64,000 bases of DNA, taken from contig NZ_AP024469.1 of NCBI RefSeq assembly GCF_016865365.1, positions 1,231,001 through 1,295,000 on the forward strand. The letters run 5' to 3'. The DNA comes from Geobacter sp. SVR. Lineage in GTDB: Bacteria > Desulfobacterota > Desulfuromonadia > Geobacterales > Pseudopelobacteraceae. The notes beneath the pieces are model-generated. The model worked only from the letters and a program-made list of their open reading frames with translations, was not told the origin of the DNA and ran no database searches. The position numbers and the translations under genes were made by a program. Shown here piece after piece: positions 34,663-42,202 of the stretch (position 1 is the stretch's first letter; every line of letters begins with the position of its first letter).

Positions 34663-36111
34663 TCACAACAGTCCTTGCGCCAACGTTCCCAGCGTCTTGA
34701 TACCCTGCTCTATCCGCTCGTCCCACAGGGATGACGAAAGCCGGATATGATTGGGGTATTTGCCGGTCAGGGAAAAGAGCGGCCCCGGTGCGATGCTGAT
34801 GCCATGGCCCAGCGCCCGGTGGTACAGCTTGATGGCATCGCACCCTTCCGGCATCTCGACCCACAGCATGAAGCCCCCCGACGGCCGCGTCATGCGCGTT
34901 CCAGCCGGGAAATAGCGCGCCACGGCATCGGCCATCCGGGAAATATTGCCGGCGTAGATGCGCCGGACCGTCCTCAGGTGGTGATCATAGCCGCCGGTGG
35001 CCAGAAATTCGGCCAGGGCCAGTTGCGGGGGAGACGAAGTGGCGAGGTTCATCATCATCTTGAGTCGTTCCATCTCCGGCTGAAAACGGCCGGCAACGGC
35101 CCAGCCCACTCGGTAGCCCGGAGCCAGGGTTTTTGAGATGGAGGTGCAGTAGATGACCAGCTCCCTGCGATCGAATGACTTGGCCGCCACCGGCCGCTCC
35201 TTGCCGAAGACCAGATCACCGTAGATGTCGTCCTCGATCAGGGGAATTTCATGGGTTGCCAGAAGCTCCACCAGTTCGCGTTTGCGCTCGGCCGGCATCA
35301 GGCTTCCCAGGGGGTTGCTGAAATTGGGGACGATCAGGCAGGCTTTGATCCGGTTCTGGCTTATGACGTAGCGCAGGGCCTCGATACTGATGCCCTCGCG
35401 GGGAGTGGCCGGCACCTCCAGCGCCTTCAATCCCAGTTCGGCGATCAGCTGCAGAAAATTGAAATAAAAGGGGGATTCCACCGCAATGGTGTCTCCGGGC
35501 TGGCAGGTGGCGCGCAGGGCCAGTAGCACCGCTTCCACGCATCCCGAGGTGACGAATATCTCGTCCGGCCGGGCGCTGATTCCCGCCATCAGAGAACGCT
35601 GGGCAATCTGGACCCGTAACCGCTCCGACCCGCGCGGGGGCTGGTACGATATGCTCTGGTCGGGAAACCGCCGCGATTCGCTCGCCAGCAGACGGTTCAG
35701 CTTGTCGACAGGCAGGTGCTGCGGGTGCGGAACCGCGCTTCCCAAGGGCAGCAGGTCCCGGTTCATCCTGCTCTTGATCACCTCCTGGCACAGGTCGCTG
35801 ATGGTCGCGGTCACCGAGGCCGGTTCAATCGGGTGGCGGTGCGGCAGTTCCGGTTCGCTGATCTCCGGCGCCCGGGCACGCACATAGTACCCGGACTGGG
35901 GACGGGCCTCGATTAGGCGGCGATCCTCCAGCAGGGCGTAGGCCTGCATGACCGTGTTGATGCTGACCTCGAACCTGCGGCTCAACTGCCTGATGGAGGG
36001 CACCCGGTCGCCGACCCGGAAGGTGCCTTGCTCGATCAGTGCCGAAATCTCTACTGCCACCTGTTCATAGAGTGGCGCCATGCAGTCCGTATTGTCCGAT
36101 ACGTTGATCAT
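34663..36111 (-). CDS. MocR-type regulator (GntR winged helix fused to aminotransferase-like domain)
   Basis: A 482-residue MocR/PdxR-class regulator: N-terminal GntR winged helix (VGDRVPSIRQLSRRFEVSIN) and a large type I PLP-binding aminotransferase fold with NFSNPLGSLMPAERK, the lysine motif YCTSISKTLAPGYRVGW and GGFMLWVEMPEGCD. It likely senses PLP or an amino acid as an internal or external aldimine. Start choice is uncertain: the frame opens with TTG at 36147, and the ATGs at 36111 and 36081 lack a clear ribosome site. A divergent DUF2917 gene and repeated ATGGTWACAA boxes in the spacer suggest local control. Confidence 0.88.
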   Translation of the reverse strand: MINVSDNTDCMAPLYEQVAVEISALIEQGTFRVGDRVPSIRQLSRRFEVSINTVMQAYALLEDRRLIEARPQSGYYVRARAPEISEPELPHRHPIEPASVTATISDLCQEVIKSRMNRDLLPLGSAVPHPQHLPVDKLNRLLASESRRFPDQSISYQPPRGSERLRVQIAQRSLMAGISARPDEIFVTSGCVEAVLLALRATCQPGDTIAVESPFYFNFLQLIAELGLKALEVPATPREGISIEALRYVISQNRIKACLIVPNFSNPLGSLMPAERKRELVELLATHEIPLIEDDIYGDLVFGKERPVAAKSFDRRELVIYCTSISKTLAPGYRVGWAVAGRFQPEMERLKMMMNLATSSPPQLALAEFLATGGYDHHLRTVRRIYAGNISRMADAVARYFPAGTRMTRPSGGFMLWVEMPEGCDAIKLYHRALGHGISIAPGPLFSLTGKYPNHIRLSSSLWDERIEQGIKTLGTLAQGLL

Positions 36112-36160
36112 GTCCGGAGGATACCCGACCGTACTCCTGTGGAACAAGGTACAGTTGTCT

Positions 36161-36240
36161 CTGTTTTTGATGGTTACAATTTGGAAATTGATAAACTGTT
36201 ATGGTAACAAATCAAATAAGCTGTATCTGTTTTTCTGGCT
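36161..36240. promoter_or_regulatory. Candidate MocR operator region with direct repeats
   Basis: The divergent spacer holds ATGGTTACAA (36170-36179) and ATGGTAACAA (36201-36210), 31 bases apart, about three helical turns. CTGTTTTT also occurs twice (36161-36168 and 36227-36234). Direct repeats spaced by whole turns are typical of MocR targets. TATAAT at 36250-36255 could be the -10 of the DUF2917 gene. Confidence 0.5.
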
Positions 36241-36287
36241 TTACGCAAGTATAATTTAATCGAATCATAGAACAAGGAGGCTCCGTC

Positions 36288-36548
36288 ATGGAATTTTGTC
36301 TCGGGTCGGGTGAATTGGTTCGTCTCGAAGGGGGGAAAGCGGGTCTGGTGCTGCGTTGTACGGCAGGCGCTGTGTGGCTGACAAAAGGGGACGGTATCGA
36401 CTATCTGATCCCGGCCGGCCGGCGCATGTCGCTTGCCAGAGGGGAAAGCGCCCTGGTTGAAGCGCTCGAAGCTGCCGAACTCCGGTTGGGTGAGTCCGCA
36501 TCGGCCGGAGACGCAGTGAAGCGTGTCATCGCCCTGGCTGCCTGCTGA
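36288..36548 (+). CDS. DUF2917 family protein
   Basis: An 86-residue cytoplasmic protein with the DUF2917 pattern: a short beta-rich domain containing AGAVWLTKGDGIDYLIPAGR, which looks like one half of a cupin-like fold. A strong AAGGAGG precedes the ATG. The C-terminal third is Ala-rich and helical. Divergent to a MocR-type regulator and preceded by candidate regulatory repeats, it is a likely regulatory target. Function of the family is unknown. Confidence 0.8.
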   Translation: MEFCLGSGELVRLEGGKAGLVLRCTAGAVWLTKGDGIDYLIPAGRRMSLARGESALVEALEAAELRLGESASAGDAVKRVIALAAC

Positions 36549-36694
36549 CCTGCGGCCGGTGTTTTTTCCTTCGGGAAGTGTACTCATCCGGAGTACATGC
36601 CCGCAGAGTTCGCATTAAAGCTTGCCGAATCCAGGGGAAACCACTACATAAGACAGTACTGCATTGAATTCGTCTGTACTGAGAGGTGGGCACA

Positions 36695-37495
36695 ATGCTC
36701 AACGGTTACACCCTTCCGCTTACACCGCGCGGTACCTCCAGCCTTGCGCCCAGACCACCCTGGCACTATGTCGGAAACTGCCTGGCCGTTGAATATGAAG
36801 CTTCTCCGGAGGCGGTGCGGTCATTCCTGCCGGCGGGACTCGACTATCATTCGCCCCGCTGCGCCGTTTATTTCGTGGAGTGGCAGTATGCCAGCGAAGA
36901 GGGGGAGGAGTACCTGGACCCGGTCCGGAGCCAGTATCGTGAGACGATCTTCCTGATATCCGCCAGCTTCGAAGGGAGTGAATGCGCCTACTGCCCTTTC
37001 ATCTGGGTCGACCAGGATGTTTCCCTGATGCGCGGACTGGCCCAGGGCTGGCCCAAGCAGATCGGTTCGACCTGGATTTCCCGCTCCTATGACCTGCCGT
37101 CCAAGGCGGCGCCCGTAACCGGCCCCGGCGGAAGATTCGGCGCCACCCTGGCGGTCAAGGATCGCCGTCTGGCGGAAGCGGTGGTCACACTGCGGGAAGA
37201 GACCACGCAGCTCCCTTCTCCAAACTTTGCCAAGGCCGTCAACACGCGCCATTTTCCCGAGTTGGCGGCAGGACTCCACGACCGGCCTGCGGTCCACGAG
37301 CTGGTGCAGCTCAAATCCCGCGACGTCCGCATCTCCCCGATCTGGAAGGGGGAGGCTGACCTGCGGATCTTCGATCATCCCTACCTGGAGCTTCCCGACC
37401 TGGCGCCGACCGTTGTCAATGGCGGATACCGCTTTTCGTGCGCATTGACGGTCGACGACCTGCTCTTCCTGCGCAACCTCAAGGATGAAGCGTGA
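36695..37495 (+). CDS. Acetoacetate decarboxylase family protein
   Basis: A 266-residue protein of the acetoacetate decarboxylase-like fold. The Schiff-base lysine is likely the Lys in GLAQGWPKQIGSTWISRSYD, matching the conserved FPK-type motif; RFGATLAVKD and CAYCPFIWVDQDVSLMRG support the family. Related proteins act on beta-keto acids or in dehydratase-aldolase chemistry, so acetoacetate itself need not be the substrate. The ATG at 36695 has GAGAGG upstream; a GTG at 36686 is possible. It is followed on the same strand by a LysE-type gene at 34 bases. Confidence 0.78.
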   Translation: MLNGYTLPLTPRGTSSLAPRPPWHYVGNCLAVEYEASPEAVRSFLPAGLDYHSPRCAVYFVEWQYASEEGEEYLDPVRSQYRETIFLISASFEGSECAYCPFIWVDQDVSLMRGLAQGWPKQIGSTWISRSYDLPSKAAPVTGPGGRFGATLAVKDRRLAEAVVTLREETTQLPSPNFAKAVNTRHFPELAAGLHDRPAVHELVQLKSRDVRISPIWKGEADLRIFDHPYLELPDLAPTVVNGGYRFSCALTVDDLLFLRNLKDEA

Positions 37496-37529
37496 AATAT
37501 CCTGAGGAGTATGCAGGGGGTACCATCCG

Positions 37530-38165
37530 TTGAATCAGAGTGCTTTCAATCCCCTGTTCAGCGGTTTCGGGCTCGGTGCGAGCCTGATCATCGCCATCGG
37601 CAGTCAGAATGCTTTTGTGCTCAGGCAAGGGCTGAAGCGGGAATTCGTCTTTACCGTCTGCACCGTCTGCTTTCTCTGCGATGCCATCCTGATCGCCCTT
37701 GGCGCGGGTGGCTTCGGCGCGCTGGTAGCATCTTCCCCCCTGCTGCTGGATCTGGCCTGCTGGAGCGGGGCTGCTTTTCTGGTACTGTACGGCGTGCGCT
37801 CCTTCCATGCGGCGCTCAACCCCGGCGTGCTGGCGGCCGCAGACGACGGCTCTCCGCTGAATGCCCTGCTGAAAGTGGTTCTGACCACCCTGGCCCTGAC
37901 CCTGCTGAACCCGCACGTATACCTGGATACGGTGCTGCTGCTCGGCAGCCTGGCTGCCCAATACCCTGGCCAGGCCCGGATGCTGTTCGCTGTCGGGGCC
38001 ATGGCTGCTTCATTCGTCTGGTTTTTCGGACTGGGGTACGGCGCGCGGATCATCGAACCGCTCTTCCGCAGACCGGCGGCCTGGCGCATCCTCGACGTGC
38101 TGGTCGGCTGCACCATGTGGTTCATTGCCGGCAATCTGGTATGGTCCCGGTTCACAGCCGGGTAG
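37530..38165 (+). CDS. LysE/ArgO family amino acid exporter
   Basis: A 211-residue six-helix exporter. FGLGASLIIAIGSQNAFVLR is the LysE-family N-terminal motif and LTLLNPHVYLDTVLLLGSLA the diagnostic central motif; both are typical of the ArgO/LysE branch for basic amino acids. The start appears to be TTG at 37530 with AGGGGG ten bases upstream; no in-frame ATG gives a full first helix. It is probably co-transcribed with the decarboxylase-like gene and the HD gene. Confidence 0.9.
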   Translation: MNQSAFNPLFSGFGLGASLIIAIGSQNAFVLRQGLKREFVFTVCTVCFLCDAILIALGAGGFGALVASSPLLLDLACWSGAAFLVLYGVRSFHAALNPGVLAAADDGSPLNALLKVVLTTLALTLLNPHVYLDTVLLLGSLAAQYPGQARMLFAVGAMAASFVWFFGLGYGARIIEPLFRRPAAWRILDVLVGCTMWFIAGNLVWSRFTAG

Positions 38166-38191
38166 TTTCACAGGCCTTTTAAGGAGGAACA

Positions 38192-38767
38192 ATGAATAGA
38201 AAACCTGATCGCGCAGAAGCCTGGAACCTGCTGACAGAGTTCGTGCACAGCGACAATCTCCGGCGCCATGCCCTGGCAGTGGAGGCGGTCATGCGGCATC
38301 TGGCCCGGAAGCGGGCTGCGGATGAAGAGGAGTGGGGGGGGATCGGACTGGTCCATGACATCGATTACGAGCGCTACCCGGAGGAGCATTGCACCAAAGT
38401 CCGGGACATTCTCGGCCAACACGGCTGGCCGGAGGAGTACATTCGGGCCGTGGTTTCGCACGGCTGGGGCATCTGCAGCGAGGAGGAGCCGCTGACGGAC
38501 CTGGAAAAGAGCCTCTACGCCGTCGACGAATTGACCGGGCTGGTGGCCGCCGCCGCGCTGGTTCGCCCGTCCCGGAGCGTTCTGGATCTGCCGGTGAAGA
38601 GCGTGCTCAAGAAATGGAAGGACAAGACCTTTGCCGCCGGGGCCGACCGTTCCGTCATAGAACGGGGGGCCGCGATGCTGGGCGTTTCGATCGAGGAACT
38701 GGTGGCCGATACCATCGAAGGGATGCAAGCCGAGGCTGAGGCTATCGGGCTCAAGGGAAATCTGTAG
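38192..38767 (+). CDS. HD domain hydrolase-like protein
   Basis: A 191-residue protein with an HD-type metal phosphohydrolase fold: RRHALAVEAVMRHLARK gives the first His, GLVHDIDYERYPEEH carries the HD pair, and IRAVVSHGWG plus YAVDELTGLV supply the remaining ligands, so the active site looks intact. AAGGAGG precedes the ATG. Substrate is unknown; the family acts on nucleotides and related phosphates. It lies 26 bases after the LysE-type gene. Confidence 0.85.
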   Translation: MNRKPDRAEAWNLLTEFVHSDNLRRHALAVEAVMRHLARKRAADEEEWGGIGLVHDIDYERYPEEHCTKVRDILGQHGWPEEYIRAVVSHGWGICSEEEPLTDLEKSLYAVDELTGLVAAAALVRPSRSVLDLPVKSVLKKWKDKTFAAGADRSVIERGAAMLGVSIEELVADTIEGMQAEAEAIGLKGNL

Positions 38768-38772
38768 CAGAC

Positions 38773-39657
38773 ATGGGGAACGAAACAATCCAAAGAAACG
38801 ATGCGCCTCTGCAGCGGGGGACCGCAGTGCTGTTCCTCTTTCTGGCGGCGCTCTGCTGGAGTCTGGGGGGCGTGCTGATCAAAGGGGTGGCGTGGCATCC
38901 CATGGCAATCGCCGGGGTGCGCAGTCTGATCGCTGCCGGAGTGATTCTGGTGGCCTTCGGCCGCCCTCGCTTTACCTGGTCCGCCCCCCAGATCGGCGGG
39001 GCGCTCGCCTATGCAGCCACCTCGATCCTGTTCGTGGCCTCCACCAAGCTGACCACCGCCGCCAACGCCATTCTGCTGCAGTACACCGCCCCGGCCTTTG
39101 CCGCCCTGTTCGGCATTCGCTACCTGGGCGAACGCCCGCGCCGCAGCGACTGGATCGCCATTGCCGCAGTCATGGCGGGCATGATGCTCTTCTTTCTCGA
39201 CCGCCTGAGCCTGGCCGGGCTGTGGGGTAATCTGGCGGCGCTGACCAGCGGGGTCACCTTTGCCTGGATGGCTTTGTTTCTACGCAGGCAGAAGGATGCC
39301 TCGCCGGTGGAGTCGGTGCTGCTGGGCAATCTGTTGGCCGGCCTGGCCGGCATCCCCTTCATGTTCGGCGACGGTCCCGATGCCGCCGGCTGGCTGCGCC
39401 TGGCCGTGCTGGGGGTGGTGCAGCTCGGTCTGGCCTACACCTTTTTCACCCGTGCCATCCGTAGCGTCACGGCTCTGGAGGCGCTGCTTATCCCGACGGT
39501 GGAACCGGTTCTCAATCCGGTCTGGACCATGATTTTCATCGGGGAGGTGCCGGGGAGGCTGTCGCTGTGCGGCGGGGCGATCGTGATCGGGGCGGTGTTG
39601 GTGCGGGGCATTGTGCCCTTGCTGCGCAATCGGGGTCTGCTGCGGCGCGGAGGGTAG
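38773..39657 (+). CDS. EamA/DMT family transporter
   Basis: A ten-helix transporter of 294 residues: AVLFLFLAALCWSLGGVLIK and LLQYTAPAFAALFGIRYLGE in the first half, LIPTVEPVLNPVWTMIFIGE in the second. It starts five bases after the HD gene ends and so closes the 36695-39657 operon, which would contain two exporters. This is the fifth DMT-family gene in the window. Substrate unknown. The following 229 bases hold nothing coding. Confidence 0.87.
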   Translation: MGNETIQRNDAPLQRGTAVLFLFLAALCWSLGGVLIKGVAWHPMAIAGVRSLIAAGVILVAFGRPRFTWSAPQIGGALAYAATSILFVASTKLTTAANAILLQYTAPAFAALFGIRYLGERPRRSDWIAIAAVMAGMMLFFLDRLSLAGLWGNLAALTSGVTFAWMALFLRRQKDASPVESVLLGNLLAGLAGIPFMFGDGPDAAGWLRLAVLGVVQLGLAYTFFTRAIRSVTALEALLIPTVEPVLNPVWTMIFIGEVPGRLSLCGGAIVIGAVLVRGIVPLLRNRGLLRRGG

Positions 39658-39886
39658 GGGGAGTTGCGAAAGAAGAAAGAGGGAATTACAAAGGTATGAC
39701 TTCCTGAGTCCGTGATGCCTCCCTGCCTCCGCGTCTGAAAGGCCTCTGCCCTTGCATCGTGGCGGCATGGGGCATTTCGGCGGAGGCCGGCGGATACAAC
39801 GGAGTGCTGCACCCGGGCGACGTTGGGGCCCCGGCTCTTTCAGTCGCTCCGGCAGTACGGCACCACGGACTCAGAATTTATTCAAT

Positions 39887-40681
39887 TTATTCCGACAGCA
39901 GAGTCTTGTCGTCCTCGAAGCTCTTGTGACGGATCTCGTGGAACTTGTCCACCAGCTTTTCGACGGTCAATTCCTTTTTGGCCTGCCCCTCGATGTCGAA
40001 GATAATCTCCCCTTTGTCCATCATCAGCAGGCGATTGCCGAACTCGATGGCATGGCTCATGTTGTGGGTGATCATCATGGCGGTCAGGTTGAATTCCTTG
40101 ATGAACTTGTTGGTCAGCTCCAGCACGATCTGGGCGTTCTTTGGATCGAGGGCGGCCGTATGTTCGTCCAGCAGGATCAGGGCCGGCTTGGAAAGCACCA
40201 TCATCAGCAGTGTCAGGGCCTGGCGCTGCCCCCCCGAGAACATCACCAGGTTTTCCTTCATGCGGTGTTCCAGCCCCATATTGAGCTGAACCAGCTCCGA
40301 CTTGAAGTACTCCCGCATCTTGTGGTTCAGGCTGCGCTTGAGCCACTTGAACCCCTTGCGGTAGGTGATCATCATGTTGTCTTCCACGCTCATGTTGGAA
40401 GCGGTGCCGAGCAGCGGGTTCTGGAAGATCCTGCCGATATAGGTGGCGCGCTTGTACTCCGGCTCGCGGGTCACGTTGCGCTCATTGGCAAAGATGGCCC
40501 CCTGGGTCGGAGAGAGCGAGCCGGCGATCAGGTTGAAGAGCGTGCTCTTGCCGGCGCCGTTGCTGCCGATGATCGTGATGAAGTCCCCTTCCTTGACCTT
40601 CAGGTTGATGTTGGAAAGGGCCTGGTTCTCGTTTACCGTGCCCTGATTGAAGATTATCGAGATGTTCTTGAGCTCTATCAT
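39887..40681 (-). CDS. ABC transporter ATPase of an uncharacterised (TrpY-like) importer
   Basis: A 264-residue ATPase with Walker A GSNGAGKST, signature FSGGQRQALTLLMMV, Walker B LILLDEHTAALDPK and switch ITHNMSHAIEFG. The RQALTLLMM and DEHTAALDP variants are characteristic of the group whose partners are BPD_transp_2 permeases and ABC_sub_bind (PF04392) proteins; some are proposed aromatic amino acid importers. It overlaps its permease gene by four bases (ATGA). No binding protein gene is nearby. Confidence 0.9.
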   Translation of the reverse strand: MIELKNISIIFNQGTVNENQALSNINLKVKEGDFITIIGSNGAGKSTLFNLIAGSLSPTQGAIFANERNVTREPEYKRATYIGRIFQNPLLGTASNMSVEDNMMITYRKGFKWLKRSLNHKMREYFKSELVQLNMGLEHRMKENLVMFSGGQRQALTLLMMVLSKPALILLDEHTAALDPKNAQIVLELTNKFIKEFNLTAMMITHNMSHAIEFGNRLLMMDKGEIIFDIEGQAKKELTVEKLVDKFHEIRHKSFEDDKTLLSE

Positions 40682-41586
40682 TTGTCCACCCTCGCCCTGA
40701 GGGCGGCCTTCTTCAGTTTCCCGGACTGGGTCATGACCAGCAGCACGATGATCAGGATGCCCTTGATCAGATTCAGGTCATTGGGGGTCATCTTGACCAC
40801 GTAACCGTAATACCGTCCCAGGTACAGCACCGCATGGAACAGGATCGATCCCATCAGCGCGCAGAAGGTCAGGACACCGATACGATTGCTCTTCATGATC
40901 AAAAACTCGCCGATCATGACCGAGGCCAGGCCGGAAATGATGATGCCCTGACCCAAGCCCACATCTGCAAACCCGAGATACTGGGCCGCAAAGGCGCCCG
41001 ATACGGCCACCAGGCCGTTGGACAGCCCCACGCCGATGGTTTTCAGGGTTTTCGGGTTGACCCCCTGGGAGATCACCATCTGTTCGTTGTTGCCCATGGC
41101 TCCCATGGTCATGCCGAGATCGGTGCGGAAGAACATGTCGATCAGCACCTTGACCACGATTGCCACCAGCACGAAGAACAGCAGCAGGATGTACTCGTCC
41201 GGGATCAGCCCGGAGAAGCGGTCCGATACCTTGGTCAGGATGGTTTCCTGGTTGAGGACCGGCACATTGGCGCGGTTACCCAGGATCCTGATATTGACGG
41301 AATAGAGCATGGTCATGGTCAGGATGCCGGCCAGCAGGTTTGGTACCTTCAGGTGATTGTGGATCAGGGCTGTCACTACACCGGCCATCACCCCGCCGAT
41401 AAAGGCGATCAGGAGCGCCAGCCAGAGGTTCATCCCCATCAGGATGCACTGTACCATCAGGGCTGCCCCCAGAGGGAACGAGCCATCCACCGTCAGGTCC
41501 GGGAAATCGAGGACCCTGAAGGTCATGAATACCCCCAGGACCATGATGCCGTAAATCAGGCCTTCTACCAAAATTCCTTCGATCAT
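40678..41586 (-). CDS. ABC transporter permease of an uncharacterised (TrpZ-like) importer
   Basis: A 302-residue membrane permease of the BPD_transp_2 class: GLIYGIMVLGVFMTFRVLDF, DLTVDGSFPLGAAL and FFRTDLGMTMGAMGNNEQMV (the coupling region) are typical of the partner of ABC_sub_bind systems. It is co-translated with its ATPase. The usual first gene, encoding the binding protein, is absent from this side; upstream is 247 bases of spacer and then a divergent small secreted protein gene. Confidence 0.9.
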   Translation of the reverse strand: MIEGILVEGLIYGIMVLGVFMTFRVLDFPDLTVDGSFPLGAALMVQCILMGMNLWLALLIAFIGGVMAGVVTALIHNHLKVPNLLAGILTMTMLYSVNIRILGNRANVPVLNQETILTKVSDRFSGLIPDEYILLLFFVLVAIVVKVLIDMFFRTDLGMTMGAMGNNEQMVISQGVNPKTLKTIGVGLSNGLVAVSGAFAAQYLGFADVGLGQGIIISGLASVMIGEFLIMKSNRIGVLTFCALMGSILFHAVLYLGRYYGYVVKMTPNDLNLIKGILIIVLLVMTQSGKLKKAALRARVDK

Positions 41587-41699
41587 ATCCCGCTACCTGC
41601 CATCACGGAAACCGGCATACCCTGTCCGCGTATTTTCACTGTCTGTCTCCTCCGCACTGATTGTATGGCCTCGGCGCCAGCGCCCCGACGCAACGGAAG

Positions 41700-41747
41700 A
41701 AATTACCATTGGGGGCAAACCGGTGTCAACGTGATTTGGTCTTACCA
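41700..41747 (-). promoter_or_regulatory. Possible promoter with FadR-type palindrome upstream of the orphan ABC pair
   Basis: On the minus strand TTGACA (41724-41729), an 18-base spacer and TAATTT (41700-41705). Just upstream of the -35 box is TGGTCTTACCA (41737-41747), which fits TNGTNNNACNA exactly. About one such palindrome is expected by chance in a window this size, so the operator call is weak. Confidence 0.35.
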
Positions 41748-41833
41748 GGCAGTAAAAAGATGCGCAAGAGGGCATGTTGACCTATCATATATCTATGGCG
41801 AGACGAAATCCCGGAGAGGAGAGGAGATCAACC

Positions 41834-42160
41834 ATGAAACGCCTGACGTTCACTGCGGCAATCCTGACGGTATCTCTCGCTGCATTGCTGAAACCGGGAG
41901 GTGTCGGTGGGGAGATGTGGGTGGGGCAGCAGGACTACCACCCGGACAGCAAGGACAGCTGCCTGATCGTAGCCATAAATTGCGTATCCTATGACGAGTC
42001 GCTGCAGGAAAGGATCAACCGGCTGAACACCGAGATCTCCAAGGGGAGGGATGTGTACGACGCCGATGAACTGGCCATACTCCGCCAGAAGCTGGATAAG
42101 ACTTACCAGCGTCTGGACGAGAGCCGCCCCAGCAGCCTGTTCAATCCCGGGTATCCGTAA
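41834..42160 (+). CDS. Small secreted protein, paralogue of the one beside livK
   Basis: A 108-residue protein with a hydrophobic signal (FTAAILTVSLAALL), two Cys in SCLIVAINC, and a helical second half with EISKGRDVYDADELAILRQK. The CLxxAxxC, EIxKGxxVY, DEL and QKL elements align with the 94-residue product of 21119-21403. The ATG at 41834 follows a purine-rich GAGAGGAGAGGAGAT stretch. It is divergent from the ABC permease gene. As with its paralogue, it stands beside amino acid type ABC transport genes; function unknown. Confidence 0.68.
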   Translation: MKRLTFTAAILTVSLAALLKPGGVGGEMWVGQQDYHPDSKDSCLIVAINCVSYDESLQERINRLNTEISKGRDVYDADELAILRQKLDKTYQRLDESRPSSLFNPGYP

Positions 42161-42202
42161 CTCCTCCGGCCATCTCTCGCAGGGGCGGCCGGCCGGTCGC
42201 CC

